The notes beneath the pieces are model-generated. The model was not told the origin of the DNA. It saw only the letters and a program-made list of their open reading frames with translations, and searched no databases. Of a stretch of DNA of 64,000 nucleotides, positions 46,488-59,549 are shown in pieces. The position numbers and the translations under genes were made by a program. The number at the start of each line of letters is the position of its first letter. Position 1 is the first letter of the stretch. Origin of the DNA: Ostrinia nubilalis. Taxonomy: Eukaryota > Arthropoda > Insecta > Lepidoptera > Crambidae. The DNA is taken from assembly GCF_963855985.1 (NCBI RefSeq), contig NC_087097.1, forward strand, positions 9,705,001 through 9,769,000, written 5' to 3'.

Positions 46488-46518
46488 TGCCTTACCTGTA
46501 ACAAAACAAAAGAAAGAT
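46488..46518 (-). promoter_or_regulatory. Juxtaposed splice acceptor and donor (possible recursive splice site)
   Basis: The minus strand reads CTTTCTTTTGTTTTGTTACAG immediately followed by GTAAGG. A strong pyrimidine tract with CAG|GTAAG is the form of a zero-length exon (ratchet point) used in long insect introns. It could instead be one end of an ordinary noncoding exon, or chance. Confidence 0.3.
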
Positions 46519-49500
46519 TATTAATCGTGTCGTAACGATTGCATGTATCGTGCAGAGAGAAAACAATGAGAAGATGTAAAGGGCAATGTGTGTTTACGCA
46601 CCGTTCCCGCGCACAATGGCTGGCGGCAAATTGCAAGGGATTGTGGAGCCGGCGCGCGCGCACTGTGCGTGAACAAGTACCGCTGTCATTCACAAATGAA
46701 AGCTCGACATTTACATCAAATGCACTGATATAAACCGTTAATTAACACAACTGAAAGCAGTTTATTACGCCGAATAAGTAGGACATACGTGTAAAGATGT
46801 TTTAATCAAAAATATTTCGACACCGCATTCGATATGTAAACACGCAAGCCGTCAAAAAGTTATTCACTTTTACTTTGACTCAAACAGTTCCTAATATTCC
46901 GGCAGTTAGTACGCCTACTCTATCCATTTAATTAAATTTTCTGAAGCTGCTAGCCGATCGCACGTTCATGGTTTGGATTTAATCGACTCAGACAGCATTG
47001 GACTTTGGTGATTATGTAGAATTTTCCACTCTACACAAATTATAAAGATAAGTAGGCAAAGGTAAACTATACGGTAAAGTATCATTATTGCATTTAGTAG
47101 TAGCAGTGAATTGTTATAATTAAGAAACAAATGCAAACTTGTATTTGCCAATTATTCTTGTTTTAAATTATTTTTAAAGCCTCTAACGGTCAGTGTTATC
47201 GGCGATCTCCAATGAAAGTACGCATGACGTTTTATATGGCGCGTGCTCGTTATTTTATAGAGATTATGGCTGGTATACTACCACTAAGTGTTGCAAGAAG
47301 GCCGAGGTGGTCACGAATCACGACCTAATATAATATGCGGGCATTTTCTTATTGTTTTCTTCTATGACTCATGAATATGACTGTACCAGGTTGTTGAGCT
47401 ATACAACAAATTAATAGCTTGTTAAAATATTGCTCTTCAATCACAAGGACAAGTGAATGGGATGTTAAAAATAAGTATAACAAGTAGGTTTTTGTCTTGC
47501 TCCGAAACCGAGGGTGATTAAGAGACAAAACAGACTAAAATGAATTCATAATTTGACTTACAATGGTTAAGCACTGCCTAAAAATAGTAAACCAATTGAA
47601 ATATAACAACTCCATGATGGCTTCGAATTGTTAGCTTACATCGTACAAAATATTATTTTTGTACGTAAAAAATTAGATATTACTTATTTTATTATTTTCA
47701 CCTGCTTGACTCGGTTGGAGTTTCAGAAGGTTCTAGCTATTATTTCGATATTTATTCAGCGTGTCAACTTCAAGTAACCTTCTTGTTCACACATGTTCAT
47801 AAAGAACATCTGAATCTACAATATGTTGTGAATGAAAAGCTATGAAGGAAATTATTATTGACTCAATTGTTTGATGCGACTCGTTTCGCGACATCGATTA
47901 AAGTTAATAGTCGAATTGTAACTGGTATCAGAAGTATGTCTAGGTTGCATCCGTGACTCGGATGACTTGATGGCTCGCAACCTTGCGAAACCTGCAATTT
48001 TATCCCAATGAAAATGAGAATATAAAGCTTAACGCACTATCTATAATATTGAATGAAGAATGAGCAAAATTTTTTTTTCTTTTGTGGACTCAAATCGCAA
48101 TGTAAATTGTTACCAGACATTGTCTACAACCAATAAGGAACTTATTTACACGGAAGGTCATTAACATTTTATCTGTGACTGAACAAATTTTTCAAGGCAT
48201 TCATACTGGACAACAAATAAATGATTATTGAATAAATAACAAATGCTTTGCGTATGTACTAAGTACAGAAGCTAAAGGACGCAAGAGATGCGTGTAACGC
48301 CTACTAAACGTGCTTCGCTATGTAAATGTTGCTTGAAATAAGTAAGAATGATGAACATAATTAACATTCAAACACGTAAATGCAAAGCCGAGGATACACA
48401 TCTGCTTTATAATTCAAAGTCACGTCCATCAGCTTGCAGAATAAATATACATAGTGCCTTCGTGTACCCAAATATATCAATAAAATATTTCAGTAACAAT
48501 AGCATAAAATGCTATGTAACGTAACTGGTAATGCGTTACAATAATAATATAAATGCACAGGCAATGCACTTCTGAAATGCAACGCGATACGACTCAAGTT
48601 TTAATATAGGTACACGTGTACTGTAGTAGAACTGTATAGAAGGTAAATACATATTGTTAGCATTTACCTTATACTCGCAATTACAACAAAACATATTATA
48701 TCAGTTGGAAAATGAACCAAGTAGTAATATTCTAGATTCTATTGGTAAACTCTACAAGATCTCGCAGATATGAAAGCTTACTTTTTCAGGAATAAATGAA
48801 TGTGTAGAAGGTTACTGCGTTCATCTGCTACAGTGATGATAATACAAATATGTATATTAAGAAATATTAGGTTACGAGAGCAGAACTAAAATTAATCGCT
48901 ACCTTGGGAACGCTGACTTTGAGGTTAGTGAATGTTTTTTCTACAGAAACTAAAGCAAACTGGCCGTAACTAAAATCTCGATTCAAACTCAAGTATATTT
49001 TCAAGTACTTTAGTATAAGTCTATTCTTAAATGTACCCAAATATCTACACTTGTAAGTTTAATTCAGATCCAAGTTTATAATAACTGTTACACTGTTCGT
49101 AAAAAAATACTCATGACAAGAACGCACTATACTTTCGGCTTCTGCCAGGAATATCAATGGCGCCATATACATAATGACGACCATATCGAGGCCTCACTTT
49201 CCCTTGCGAGTAGAGCAAGTAAGGGCATCGAAGATACCACCAGAATAAAGTACCTACCTACCTATTTATTATACTGACAGCAGCACAAAATTGCCTACGC
49301 GTTTGGTATGTTTCTGACGTCAAATTGCAATAGTTCGATAAGGTTTACTTTGTTAAATATAATGTTAAAGTAATGCGTAACATTTAACTTATCACGGATA
49401 GAACTCTACACTGATTCGTTCTAGTATTGTTGTATGATTACAGCGTTATCAAAGACGTCACGTAGGTGAACATTGTTTTGAAGTGTTACATTATAATTAC

Positions 49501-52090
49501 TGCATTCGTTAAGCCATGGAGTGAGTCATCATGAAGTCATGGTCCTCAGTCTAGCAAAGCAAATATTAATAACCTTTTAAGATATAAAATTAGATTCACA
49601 ACGTTTTAAAGCAAGTGGCTTAGATAAATTGCTCTTGGATGGTGTAACCGACGTCGATTTCAGATAAAATATAAGCGTATAAAATTAGTAGTGGTTTTTG
49701 TGATACAATGAGTCACATTGCGAGCAAAAACTGGCGAATCGTTACAATGAGAATGACCGGTAAAGGTGCTAAGTCCGCGGTCTTATATCGAGATGTTCGT
49801 TTTTTATGTCGAGTCAATAATAACTTAATAATTGCGATAGAAAAATGTGCTCGGTCAGTAGAAGAGGGTTATAGTCCAAAGTTTAGGTAAATGTTTTTAA
49901 TATTAAGTGAAGATGTTTGCCAAACATAACAATTTAACAAAAGTAGGTAAGTAATACGAGCATGTGCTTGCATTGCGTGAAACAGACGAAACGGACACCG
50001 CATCCGGCGGGCTGCGCGGCGCTCAAGGCGAACTTTCCATCGGGGGCCGCGTGCGAGCCGCCTACCGGGCCGGACAATGTCGTCATTTTGCTAGTAAAAC
50101 GCTAAATTTGTTTAATTTTGAGTGGTTAACAATATTGCCAAAAGTTTCTTCCATCCGGCTTAAATGTGTGCTGATAACGGGATAGTATGGAAAAGAAAAA
50201 TTAAAGAAAGCCAATTGAAAATAGCTAACAAATTAAATGTCTTCAAATTGGGCTTCAATCCTCTACAATGTGAAAATATGTAACAAAATAATACCATAGT
50301 AGAATTTTATTGTACACAGTATTACATTAGAGCTATACTTAATGATTCAACCGAATGCCTAAATGATAGAAAAACAAACACTCTTGTTTCACTGAAAGCG
50401 TTGCCAAATCCCTGAAAAATACGTTTGTTTACTGAAACATAAGAAAAGCGTGCGAGTACTACTAAAAGCGTAGCAGGAAAATTATAGTTATCATGGGAAA
50501 TTACCCTTGTATCCAACAATGGTATCTTAGTCTTATCCTCGCATCTCATAGATAAACACCAAAGCGATTTTCATGCTGGTTAAAGGTATATATCGTTATT
50601 ACATTTCCTTATTATTGCGTAGTGACACTTGAAGATTACATGGCCAGTTTGATTTACATAGTTATGATTGTAAATAAGATTAATTTTGGTCAAGTCTTTT
50701 CCTTCAAGTCTGTTTAATGTCATGAATTAGTTTTCTATAAACCGACTTGTTAGTTAACAATGTAATAAATGAAGTAAATGATATGAAATATGAACAAAGA
50801 CATAGTAATTGTTGAATGAACAGGTTTTGTAATACTTGAAATGACCTTAGCTGCAGTTGTGAATGAAGCCAACCTACGGTTACGTGTAAGTTGATGCGTT
50901 CATAATATGTTTTTGCTTGCAGTTTCCTCAGACCTCTATTCTATATTATATAGTATAGATAGTTATTATTTGGGGAAGTCTAGACAGCGAAATATAATGA
51001 CTAAGGATGAGGATATTGTTTGTTAAAAAAACAATCATCACGAGAATAGTGCACGGCTATACGTTTTTCTCAAAACTGGCCCAAGACGAACAACATTATG
51101 ATTGTGAATCATGTCAATCGTCAAGATTTCCCCAAGGTGACTCATGCAGTTATTTTCGCTTTCTTCGGGAATCATGTTTGTCTGTAATTTTATCTCGTAT
51201 CTTTTATTTGCATAATTCAAATGTTGCTTGCTAAACAAGTTGCATGTGCATAATTTTAAAAATAACTACGTATAGATGTAGAGTATTTCTAATAAATAAT
51301 TTATTATTCATACTTCAAGATCAGATTAAAACCAGTAAGTTGGAGAAGATTTGTATTTTTTACTCTAATTCGATTTGATATTATGCATGCCTCTGCCTCT
51401 ATGTCTATAGCTTGGAGCGAGTTTTTTTATTTGTGTTATTATTAGTTCCATAAGCCGGCAAGGTTACATTATACAGACAAATACCTACTTATAATGGCCG
51501 GTCAAGTTGCCCGTCGTCACACATTTACGTATTTGGTGATCTCAAAAATGTCTTCCGCATTTAACTTAAAAAGTTATGGACCGGCAGTACTTAACGATAC
51601 AAATACAGCATTATTAATAAAAAAAACAACCAATTTAGGTATTAAATTAATTTCATTTTGTTTCCTTATGTTGATAACTGATATATTGATTCGTTATGAA
51701 ATTCAGGACAGTATTATTTTCATTATACTGAAAGACTTTCTTATAAAAGAAACTTTTTAACTTAGTTCAGAGTAACAGTACGAGTAATTATTAAAATATA
51801 CCTAAGATAGTAATTTGAATTGCCGTTATACTTTAAAAAGAGACCCACCTGTGGTTATGTTAAATCCGTTAAAAGTCAAACACCGCACTGAATGCACAAT
51901 TGCAACACTTTCACACTATCCGGCACAAAGTTAAGCGCGTGATATCAGGCACTTCAGTTATTGTCTGTTATCAATTAATTGTTCTGATAAGGCTTTGGAG
52001 CGACCAGCTGCTATGGCGTAAAGCGTACGTGTGGAGGCGTGGGGCGTATAGCGGGCACTTTTATGAGAACCTCCGCGACACACCGCTTCG
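46519..52090. other. No gene recognised
   Basis: AT-rich. A small GC-rich pocket at about 49985-50085 stands out from its surroundings but shows no motif or convincing splice pair. The other frames are short and without recognisable content. Confidence 0.5.
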
Positions 52091-52273
52091 TGACGTATAC
52101 TGTGAGCCGCGAGTGCCGTGACCACGACCCAAACTCGGGCTACTCGGAAACCAGACGTCATATTACGTCACACTCTCTCAATATTTTGTAATACTTTTCC
52201 CGATGGTGACGTCATGATGCGTGGGACGTTGGAGACACTGTTTAATTAGAAGCCGTATCAGTTGTTGTGACGT
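52091..52273. promoter_or_regulatory. Cluster of CRE-like ACGT sites
   Basis: Five TGACGTNA-type sites lie within 183 bp: 52091 (TGACGTAT), 52154 (GACGTCA), 52163 (TTACGTCA), 52207 (perfect TGACGTCA) and 52268 (TGACGT). They sit in a locally GC-rich stretch (52000-52140) of otherwise AT-rich DNA. This looks like a promoter or enhancer bound by CREB/ATF-type factors. The target gene is unknown. Confidence 0.35.
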
Positions 52274-52445
52274 GCTGTTCCGATTCGATTTTCGAGTCCC
52301 GAAATAACGATTTCTTTCGAATATGTAATATTAATGGTTTGACATTTCGTTTTAACCCTAAAAAACTTTAAAAAATCACCCTATACAGATAATAGCCACC
52401 CTTTGAATGGGTTTTATTAATAACCATTTGTTTATTGGAGACTAC

Positions 52446-52559
52446 TGCCCGTTTTTACCATCAATCCCTAATTTTTAAGTGACCCTTACGGTAACACAAC
52501 AGGAATTTTGTTTTCATAAGGGTCACTTAAAAATTACGGATTGATGGTGAAAACAGGCA
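52446..52559. mobile_element. Palindromic MITE, family A copy 3
   Basis: TGCCCGTTTTTACCATCAAT at the left and ATTGATGGTGAAAACAGGCA at the right, with the same inner arm (TAATTTTTAAGTGACCC) as the copies at 11572 and 19639. Flanked by TAC on both sides. Confidence 0.85.
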
Positions 52560-55251
52560 TACGACTTTTTGGAGTTACTTTTAGTTAGAACGATAATAGA
52601 ATGCCTTTTAATATTACCACACACAGCCATTATTAAAAAGTTCTAAGCTCTTTCCAAAGGCGCTTTTTTATGATTGATGATCGTGTGTTTCCCCAGTCAA
52701 TAATTGAATCGTTCTCCATGTCTGATGTCACGTAGTTGCCACGGTAAAGTTAATCATATAAGAATTTTCTATAATAATCACTTTTCATAACAGGGCGCTA
52801 TTAAGATAATGAAAGGCTGCAGTCAGTGGCATTGCAAATATACGGATAATTGGCGGATTCACTTGAAAATATTTATCACATGGATATACCTACCGTGGAT
52901 TGCTCTCTTTGTTGGTTCGAGAAAGATTATCCCGCATCCAAATTCAAATGGTTTATTGCATAAGTCAGATTACAAATAGTGGCGCAATAATAAAGATAGG
53001 TATATACCTGACGATAGCATAGCAAAGCATCAAAGAGCGAGTTAGATTAACTCTAAAATTGTTTGTTAGTCTTAATTAAACAATAAGTATACAACAGTCA
53101 TTGTTATTCCATTATATTATACCTACTTATTCTTTATAAGACAAAAAATCCTACAGAACCATATTAATATTCATGGGATAAAAGTATCAACACTACGAGA
53201 GAAAAGTCTGAAAGGAGAGAGCAGTTTAATAAGAATGAAAATCTTAATACGAGAAAAAGGAAAATATCTCAAGCATTAACTCTAGCCAGCAATTAAATAA
53301 TTTTCAATATGGGAACGATTTTGAAAGTGTTTCGAGAATTAATTTCCATTTCTATTTCTACCGATCAATAAATATGAAAGTAAGAAAGCAATCAATCCAA
53401 TTAAAAGCCTGCTTCGGACGATTAGCGTGAATATTAAACTACAATGATACGAATGTTATATGTAGCCCCATAGACTGAAAGTATACTAAATGGACAGGTT
53501 GTTTAGATGAAAATCGTGTCACAGTGCAGGCGTGTGCCGGTTACCTAAAATAATTTCAAGTCACGTAAGTAAACAAAATGCACGTAAAATAATAAAAAAG
53601 TTTTATAGGTGTCGTGAAACGATATGAGTGTTAGTATGTCGACGACAATCTTCGCGGGCTACGCGGAACATCCCCTATTCAACATATTTCTAAATAAGTG
53701 TCACAAACATTACCTAGGTAGGTAGTTTCACGTCGAATGGATGGATACGGTGACACATGAAAAATATTTTAATGAGCAATATTTTAGTTCACGGCCTGTC
53801 TAGTAGCACATAGAAGTCTGTGCTGCCCGTTCTATTAATATAATGGCAGCTCTGTGAATCTGCAGTTGGATAAATTAAACGTTAATTGTCGCCTACCTTT
53901 TGACTGCAGGAAGGATGAAAATAGCTTTGAAAATGTATTAAGTATTAACGCAATTACCACACCTTGTGTGCAGGATCTATTCCTGTCCAGTGTTAATGAC
54001 TTCACGGATACGTCAGTTGACATTTAGGTCATTCTATTATGGTCTTGTGAGTGTGACGACGTGATTTTGTATTGTGAATGCTGGATATGAACCGCGAAGA
54101 GCTAAGCAAATATTTGGTTGTTCGAGTACTTCGCATTAGTCCGCTAATGGCGAAAGATGCAAACATCACGATTCGCCCGATAAAGATGGATAACATATTT
54201 GGAAATGTACTTAGACAGTGTATTTTATTTTTATAATCATTAACAACCAGATAGTATGTTTATGGACTCTTTTCTTAATGATAAGTCATAAAAAAATCTT
54301 CAGACATTTATTTATAGGAAAAGTAATTTCGTTATCTAGGTACATAATATCCTTTATAACTCACTAACAATGTCATAACGTACATTTATCATGCATTAAA
54401 TCTACGCACAAGTTGGTAACAGATTTTATCGTGGAAAATTATTCTAGTAACATCAGTAGGTACACCGTTCCAAATCGGCCTGATATCATTTAAAACACAT
54501 TAAGAACTCAAGTTGAAGTCTCGAGCCGCTGTGATAAGAATTAATAGGTGCTTGACATGTTCCTACTCCGATGTTACTAACAGCGAGTTAGTAAAGACAT
54601 CAAGTTTCAATTATTATCATGATGTAACATTATTATAGACAAAGTACTATCATTCTAAAAAGATTTAATTTTAGGTTACATTTTCTTTTCAGGATCAAAA
54701 CGAATTTGGAAAACAGTTTTCCATAGAATTGCCGTATCATTTGTAGTATAAAAGAACCTATTTCAGAACCGACATTTGTCAGTCGAATAGAAAGCATTAT
54801 TCAGAGCATGTAAAGAAGTTGACCCGGTGACCTTATTATCCGCGACATGAAAAATAGGAAGGGTTTAATCTTCATAATAATACGAATAAATCACATAGAC
54901 TTCATGTAGGGCAATTGAAAGAAAATCTGTTGAGTATTTGATACGACAAATAGTTTTCCTTGAAGATGATTGGAATAAGTTTTTGACCTCTACCAAATAA
55001 GTATTAAAAATAAAATGTGCTCATTAAAATAACAGAAGTCAATAACTTTTATTCTTTTCTAATCTAGATCATAAGTACACATCTAACTAGATAAGAAATA
55101 ATAAAGGTCGCCCTGAAAAGGATTGAAACCCGTTTTTGGTAGAGCCAAATACCATAATAATTGTGGCTCATTAACAGAAGACAATAACTTTCATGAACTC
55201 ATTTCCTATTTTATAAGTTGACGTAAAGACAGTGAACTGTATTGCCCCCTA
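52560..55251. other. No gene recognised
   Basis: AT-rich, with only short frames lacking any motif. I see no repeat that I can define. Confidence 0.5.
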
Positions 55252-55500
55252 AATTACAACTATCCCATTAGTGGCCCAGATAAAAATCCGTGGCAAAAGT
55301 CAAACAGCCTCTATGTAGAGCAAGCTGGAAGTTAATTAAGAACGTGTGTGTCGCGACCAAATTAAAGTAAAAATTAAGGTGAAATCCGTAGATTGTCATT
55401 TGTTTCGTTACTACGCTAAATTCGAATACATGCTGAGATTGCTTAGAAACAAGTAGGTCTTCGAATTGGCTCCAATTTGCTGTAATTAATGTCCAATCAT
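55252..55500 (+). repeat. Diverged dispersed duplicate, copy 1
   Basis: Similar to 63061-63290 over about 230 bp, with matching blocks in the same order: CCCAGATA, AAGTCAAACA, CCTCTAT..AGAGCA, TTAATT.AGAACGT, GAAATC..GT, AGAAAC.AG, and CTGTAATTA. It could be an old repeat family or a pair of conserved noncoding elements. Confidence 0.5.
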
Positions 55501-58500
55501 TTTAATTATATTTCCGATGAATGAAAGTAAAAAGTTAAACTCATCTATTGAGTTGTTTTAAAATTATTTTGACTTCAAAATTAAATTCTTCTACCTACTT
55601 TCGGAACATAAGCTTGAGTTAAAGCTTGCACTAAAATGATAGTCTTACAATATTACGAAACGTGTCTATTATCTCGTCCAAACTTGAATCGATTAACGTC
55701 AAATGTTAAAAGGGACCACTTCCCTAAACTGATGATAAGGACGCAAGAAAGCAACACCGTCGTCAATTCAAAAAGGTCAAGTTTTGTGATGTCTTTCACC
55801 CGAGTATTTTGGACACGCTTCGGGGCAATCGATAGCTTCCCATCGAATATTTATGGTCAAAGTGGAGTAATTCGTTTCTCAATTATTCAGGCGGTATTCA
55901 GTCAGAGTAACATTTGCATGTCACGCTGACAAATGTGCCTTATCCTATTTCCATTTGGAAAATTTTCCACTAAACCTGACCTAACGTAACTAATAAATAT
56001 TCAGAGGCCTTGCACTTGCCATAGTTATCATTATGGCATCTATCCGATGTTTAAAATAACGTAAATAACAAATACCAGAACGTGAATGATGCGTTTTATG
56101 TATTGCTAACTATAAAATAAATTCCCATGGCCCTGATATTTGCTTGCAAAGTATGTACCGCTAGGTATAGCTTAGAATTGACGTAGCTACTAAAGAAATG
56201 CTTTATCATCAGTTTAAATTGATGAGAATAAAAATATTGAAGTAAATTGATGCTAATTAGGTAGTTGATACGATACACTTTTTTAATTGTCAATACGCGG
56301 TTCAGTCTTTTTCCATAGTCATAGGAACCTTTAATAAGTTAACAGCACAGATAATATAATACTAGTTAACAGTATGCCAACACTATTAGACTTTGTTTAA
56401 AGTAACTGAAAAAATGTATTTTGTAGTTAAATTTTCAAACTTTTCAGGATCAAACAAAACGCAGCATCTTAGGAGAAGCTGTGTTCTTCTGCTATGTCAG
56501 TATTATAGGTTAAATATGGCCTTTGTGGACGTCATTTGGATGGAACGAACGAATGTCAACTAACCAATTTTGTGCGTGAAAAGCAATAGGTAGGAATATC
56601 ATGTTCATCAAGATACAATCGTTATAATAAAATTGGCAGCTATGCGATGCGAGGGTTAACAAATTTGTTTGTGTAACAATTTGTGGTAGGCGGACACACG
56701 CGAGGAATGTATGGAATATCAGTTATATTAGTTGGACTTAGTTCGAAATGACCGCCAGACTGACACGCAAACAGTGCAATTGAAATCTGATTCTTATCAA
56801 ATAAATATTCACGCTATACCTAACTACTGAAAACATATTTTTTGCAAATAAGGTGTGTAACAGACATGCAAGGTTAAATTTAAAAAATGCCTAACTCTCT
56901 ACGTGGTTACTTCTCGCAGAAATGAGGTGATACTTAATAGTAAAAGTGGACAGAAAGTGTACCTATAGGTATTTGATGTATAAGACATCGTGGTGTAAAG
57001 TAGGTCAAACAAATAATCTACCTAAATATTTTTAAAATCAACAATAATTATCCACGTTGTAATTAAAGAAAATGATCGTTATTAGCTTACATTGTCTTAC
57101 TGTCTGAAAAGTTCAAACGGGAAAAGTTAAAAGTGTCATGGAAATTGTGTGGAAATGTTGAAACGGGTGCAAATCATAAATGCTACTAAAATATGTGGGC
57201 CGTTCGGTGCATTGATGCCGCTAGTTTCCGTTGGCTAGGTGAAACAGTTACGAGATGAATGAAGAGCTGAAAGCTATTTCATATTCGAATATGAACACTA
57301 TGTCCTCGAAATAAGACAGCACAGCTTGAGCGGCAGTTCGGATTTGACGACCGGCCCAAATTGTTTCGAATAAAGTGCGAGTAAACACCATAAAACGTCT
57401 ATTGCGGCTGTATGAAAGCAGTCCAGCTGTATCTAGTTGTCCTGAATACTAGGCATGGTTTAATTATCTACATATTAATTTCTAGTAAGGTGCGATGATA
57501 TTTTTGTTTTTTATGGAAACTTTCACTTTCAGAAACAAGGCACTTGTGTATGTTTGTAGTTGTATGTTAGTCACTTTATGACATTCAAAACAAAACACTG
57601 TTACTGTGATGAAACTGACGTTGAATGCGAGTGTTATTCAAACGAAATAAAAAGTTCTGATCAAATAAAAAATGCACTTTTGTTGCTGTGTACTGACCCA
57701 CATAGGTGGAAAACCAATAGAAGCTTATTAGGGTGAATCCTATGCGTCCGGCCTCGGCGTGCTTCGCCAAAGGGCGCAGGACCGAAGGCCCAATGCTAAT
57801 CGACCACAATGACTGGTCACGCGAAACGTTTATTTTTAACTGCCACTGGCTTGCTGGTTGATATAAATCGTTTTTACCGTAAACGAGATTCATTTGTTTT
57901 GTTCACCATACAATTATAGCACAAAAAACCACGCGCCTAGTATTACTTTTTGCACTTTCTCTATCATAACTATCCAGTCAATTACTGTTTTTATTTTTTT
58001 GTTTGCATAAAAATTTAAAAAAAGCAGTATTCATTTATTGTTTGGAAACACAACAGTATCTATAAAATTGATAATGAAGAATAAAAACAGACGACGATAA
58101 AAAAGTTAAAAAAAATTTACTCAGTAGGAATATGAATGATATTATATTCCGAATAATAATTTTTATGTAACAAAGCACCTAACGGCATTACTACCTTCGA
58201 ATACATGGTCTCCTGCATATAAATTAGGCACTTACCAGGTTTCTATTTCAAACAGAACATTAGCGGCTTAAAGCGTTATCACGTTGCTTAGCCGTGGCTG
58301 AATTAAAGAGAAACTACTAGAGAAACTACCGAAAAAGGTCTGCTTTGCCGTGGATAATTATTTAACCACGACAAAAGTTATTGAAATATTATGAAACAAC
58401 CTCCTTGCTGTCCTCATATAACGTACATGGAATAGATGATGCTGACGATGTAATATCACATAATAAAACTTTTTTCTTTATCCAATATGTATATTGTTGT

Positions 58501-59090
58501 ATACAACTTATAACATTGATTAAGAGAAGCAGTCATATTACGAGCTCTCGTACACTTATTTCGTAGTTGGATCAACAAAACAGTAAATTACGAACGATGG
58601 CATTTGTTCTTATTACCTTTTGCCCTTATCGCCCTCCGCTGAAAGGTCACCCCGGGCAAACACACGTTAAAAGCTTTCTTTGGGAAACGTCACACGGTGT
58701 TATTTTCCTATGCACAAACAGATTGCTACGCCGAAATCTTTGACCACAGATAACCTGATACTATTTACTTGTGATGTATTTGAAAACCTATTTTATGTTA
58801 ATGACGTGGAAGTTAACTTTTGAGTGTGACGCCTTGTTAAACCATACAACCATCAATTTAGTTCGGCAGCTACCTAGCAGTGTTTCCAGATAAGTAGTTA
58901 CATGTGTTATATTTTTTTTATAAGTACCTAGCCTTATTAAGTTGATAAGGCCTCTTCTTCTTTTAATAATGGCTTTTATCATTAGAATAAAAATTAGATA
59001 GATAACACTTTATTACACCACACAAAATACGTAAATTAGTTTCTGGCTTGGTGACACAAAACAAGAAAACTTCGTTTCTAGTTAGTTCAC
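55501..59090. other. No gene recognised
   Basis: AT-rich. A short GC-rich patch at about 57735-57800 has no recognisable origin. No coding exon or RNA gene seen. Confidence 0.5.
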
Positions 59091-59155
59091 CTAATAAGTT
59101 ACCTACAAAAATAGTAATGTACGTATTTATTTATAATCTAGGTATTATGAATTAT
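59091..59155 (+). repeat. 65-bp direct repeat left of the LTR element
   Basis: Repeated at 62970-63035 with one inserted A. It begins CTAATAAGTTACCTAC and ends TATTATGAATTATG. It lies outside the ATAT target duplication, so the element probably landed at the junction of a pre-existing tandem duplication. Confidence 0.85.
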
Positions 59156-59160
59156 GATAT

Positions 59161-59442
59161 TGTTAGCTGAGGAATGCGTCTGAGGAGGCGGGGTTTGGCT
59201 GTGACGTCACATGGCGTGATCATGGCCTGTTCGGAGGGGCGCGCACGCCGCTGGGAGCGAACGGGCTGGCGGAGCTCACTTTTGCTGCTGCTCTCGGATC
59301 GGACGGACGTTCACACCCTTGCTATTTAATTGTGTCGATTTATTAATTATTCTTTTAAGTTATTTTTCCTTTGTTGTAAATTAAACATTTTGATCGTTAG
59401 AAGTTAGTTTTTTTTAAATAATAGCTGTCTAAAACGCTAATT
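59161..59442 (+). repeat. 5' LTR
   Basis: Direct repeat of 62677-62958. It contains a perfect CRE palindrome TGACGTCA (59202-59209), and GC-rich sequence followed by an AT-rich 3' part. The sequence just inside (TCAGAAGTGGGATAG) is the expected position of the primer binding site; I do not assign a tRNA. Confidence 0.9.
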
Positions 59443-59549
59443 TCAGAAGTGGGATAGTAACCACGTCTGTGTTGGTTTTCTAGACTGTTAGTAGTGCAGT
59501 TTAACGGTATTTTTATAACATGAACGCTATTAAATAACCACGGTGCGCG

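Noticed and set aside
49964..50185. Small GC-rich frame as a gene
   Set aside because: The compositional change spans only about 100 bp, with no motif and no convincing splice pair.
57735..57800. tRNA-like or other RNA gene
   Set aside because: Short complementary stretches are present, but no cloverleaf with the conserved GTTCRA-type arm could be formed.
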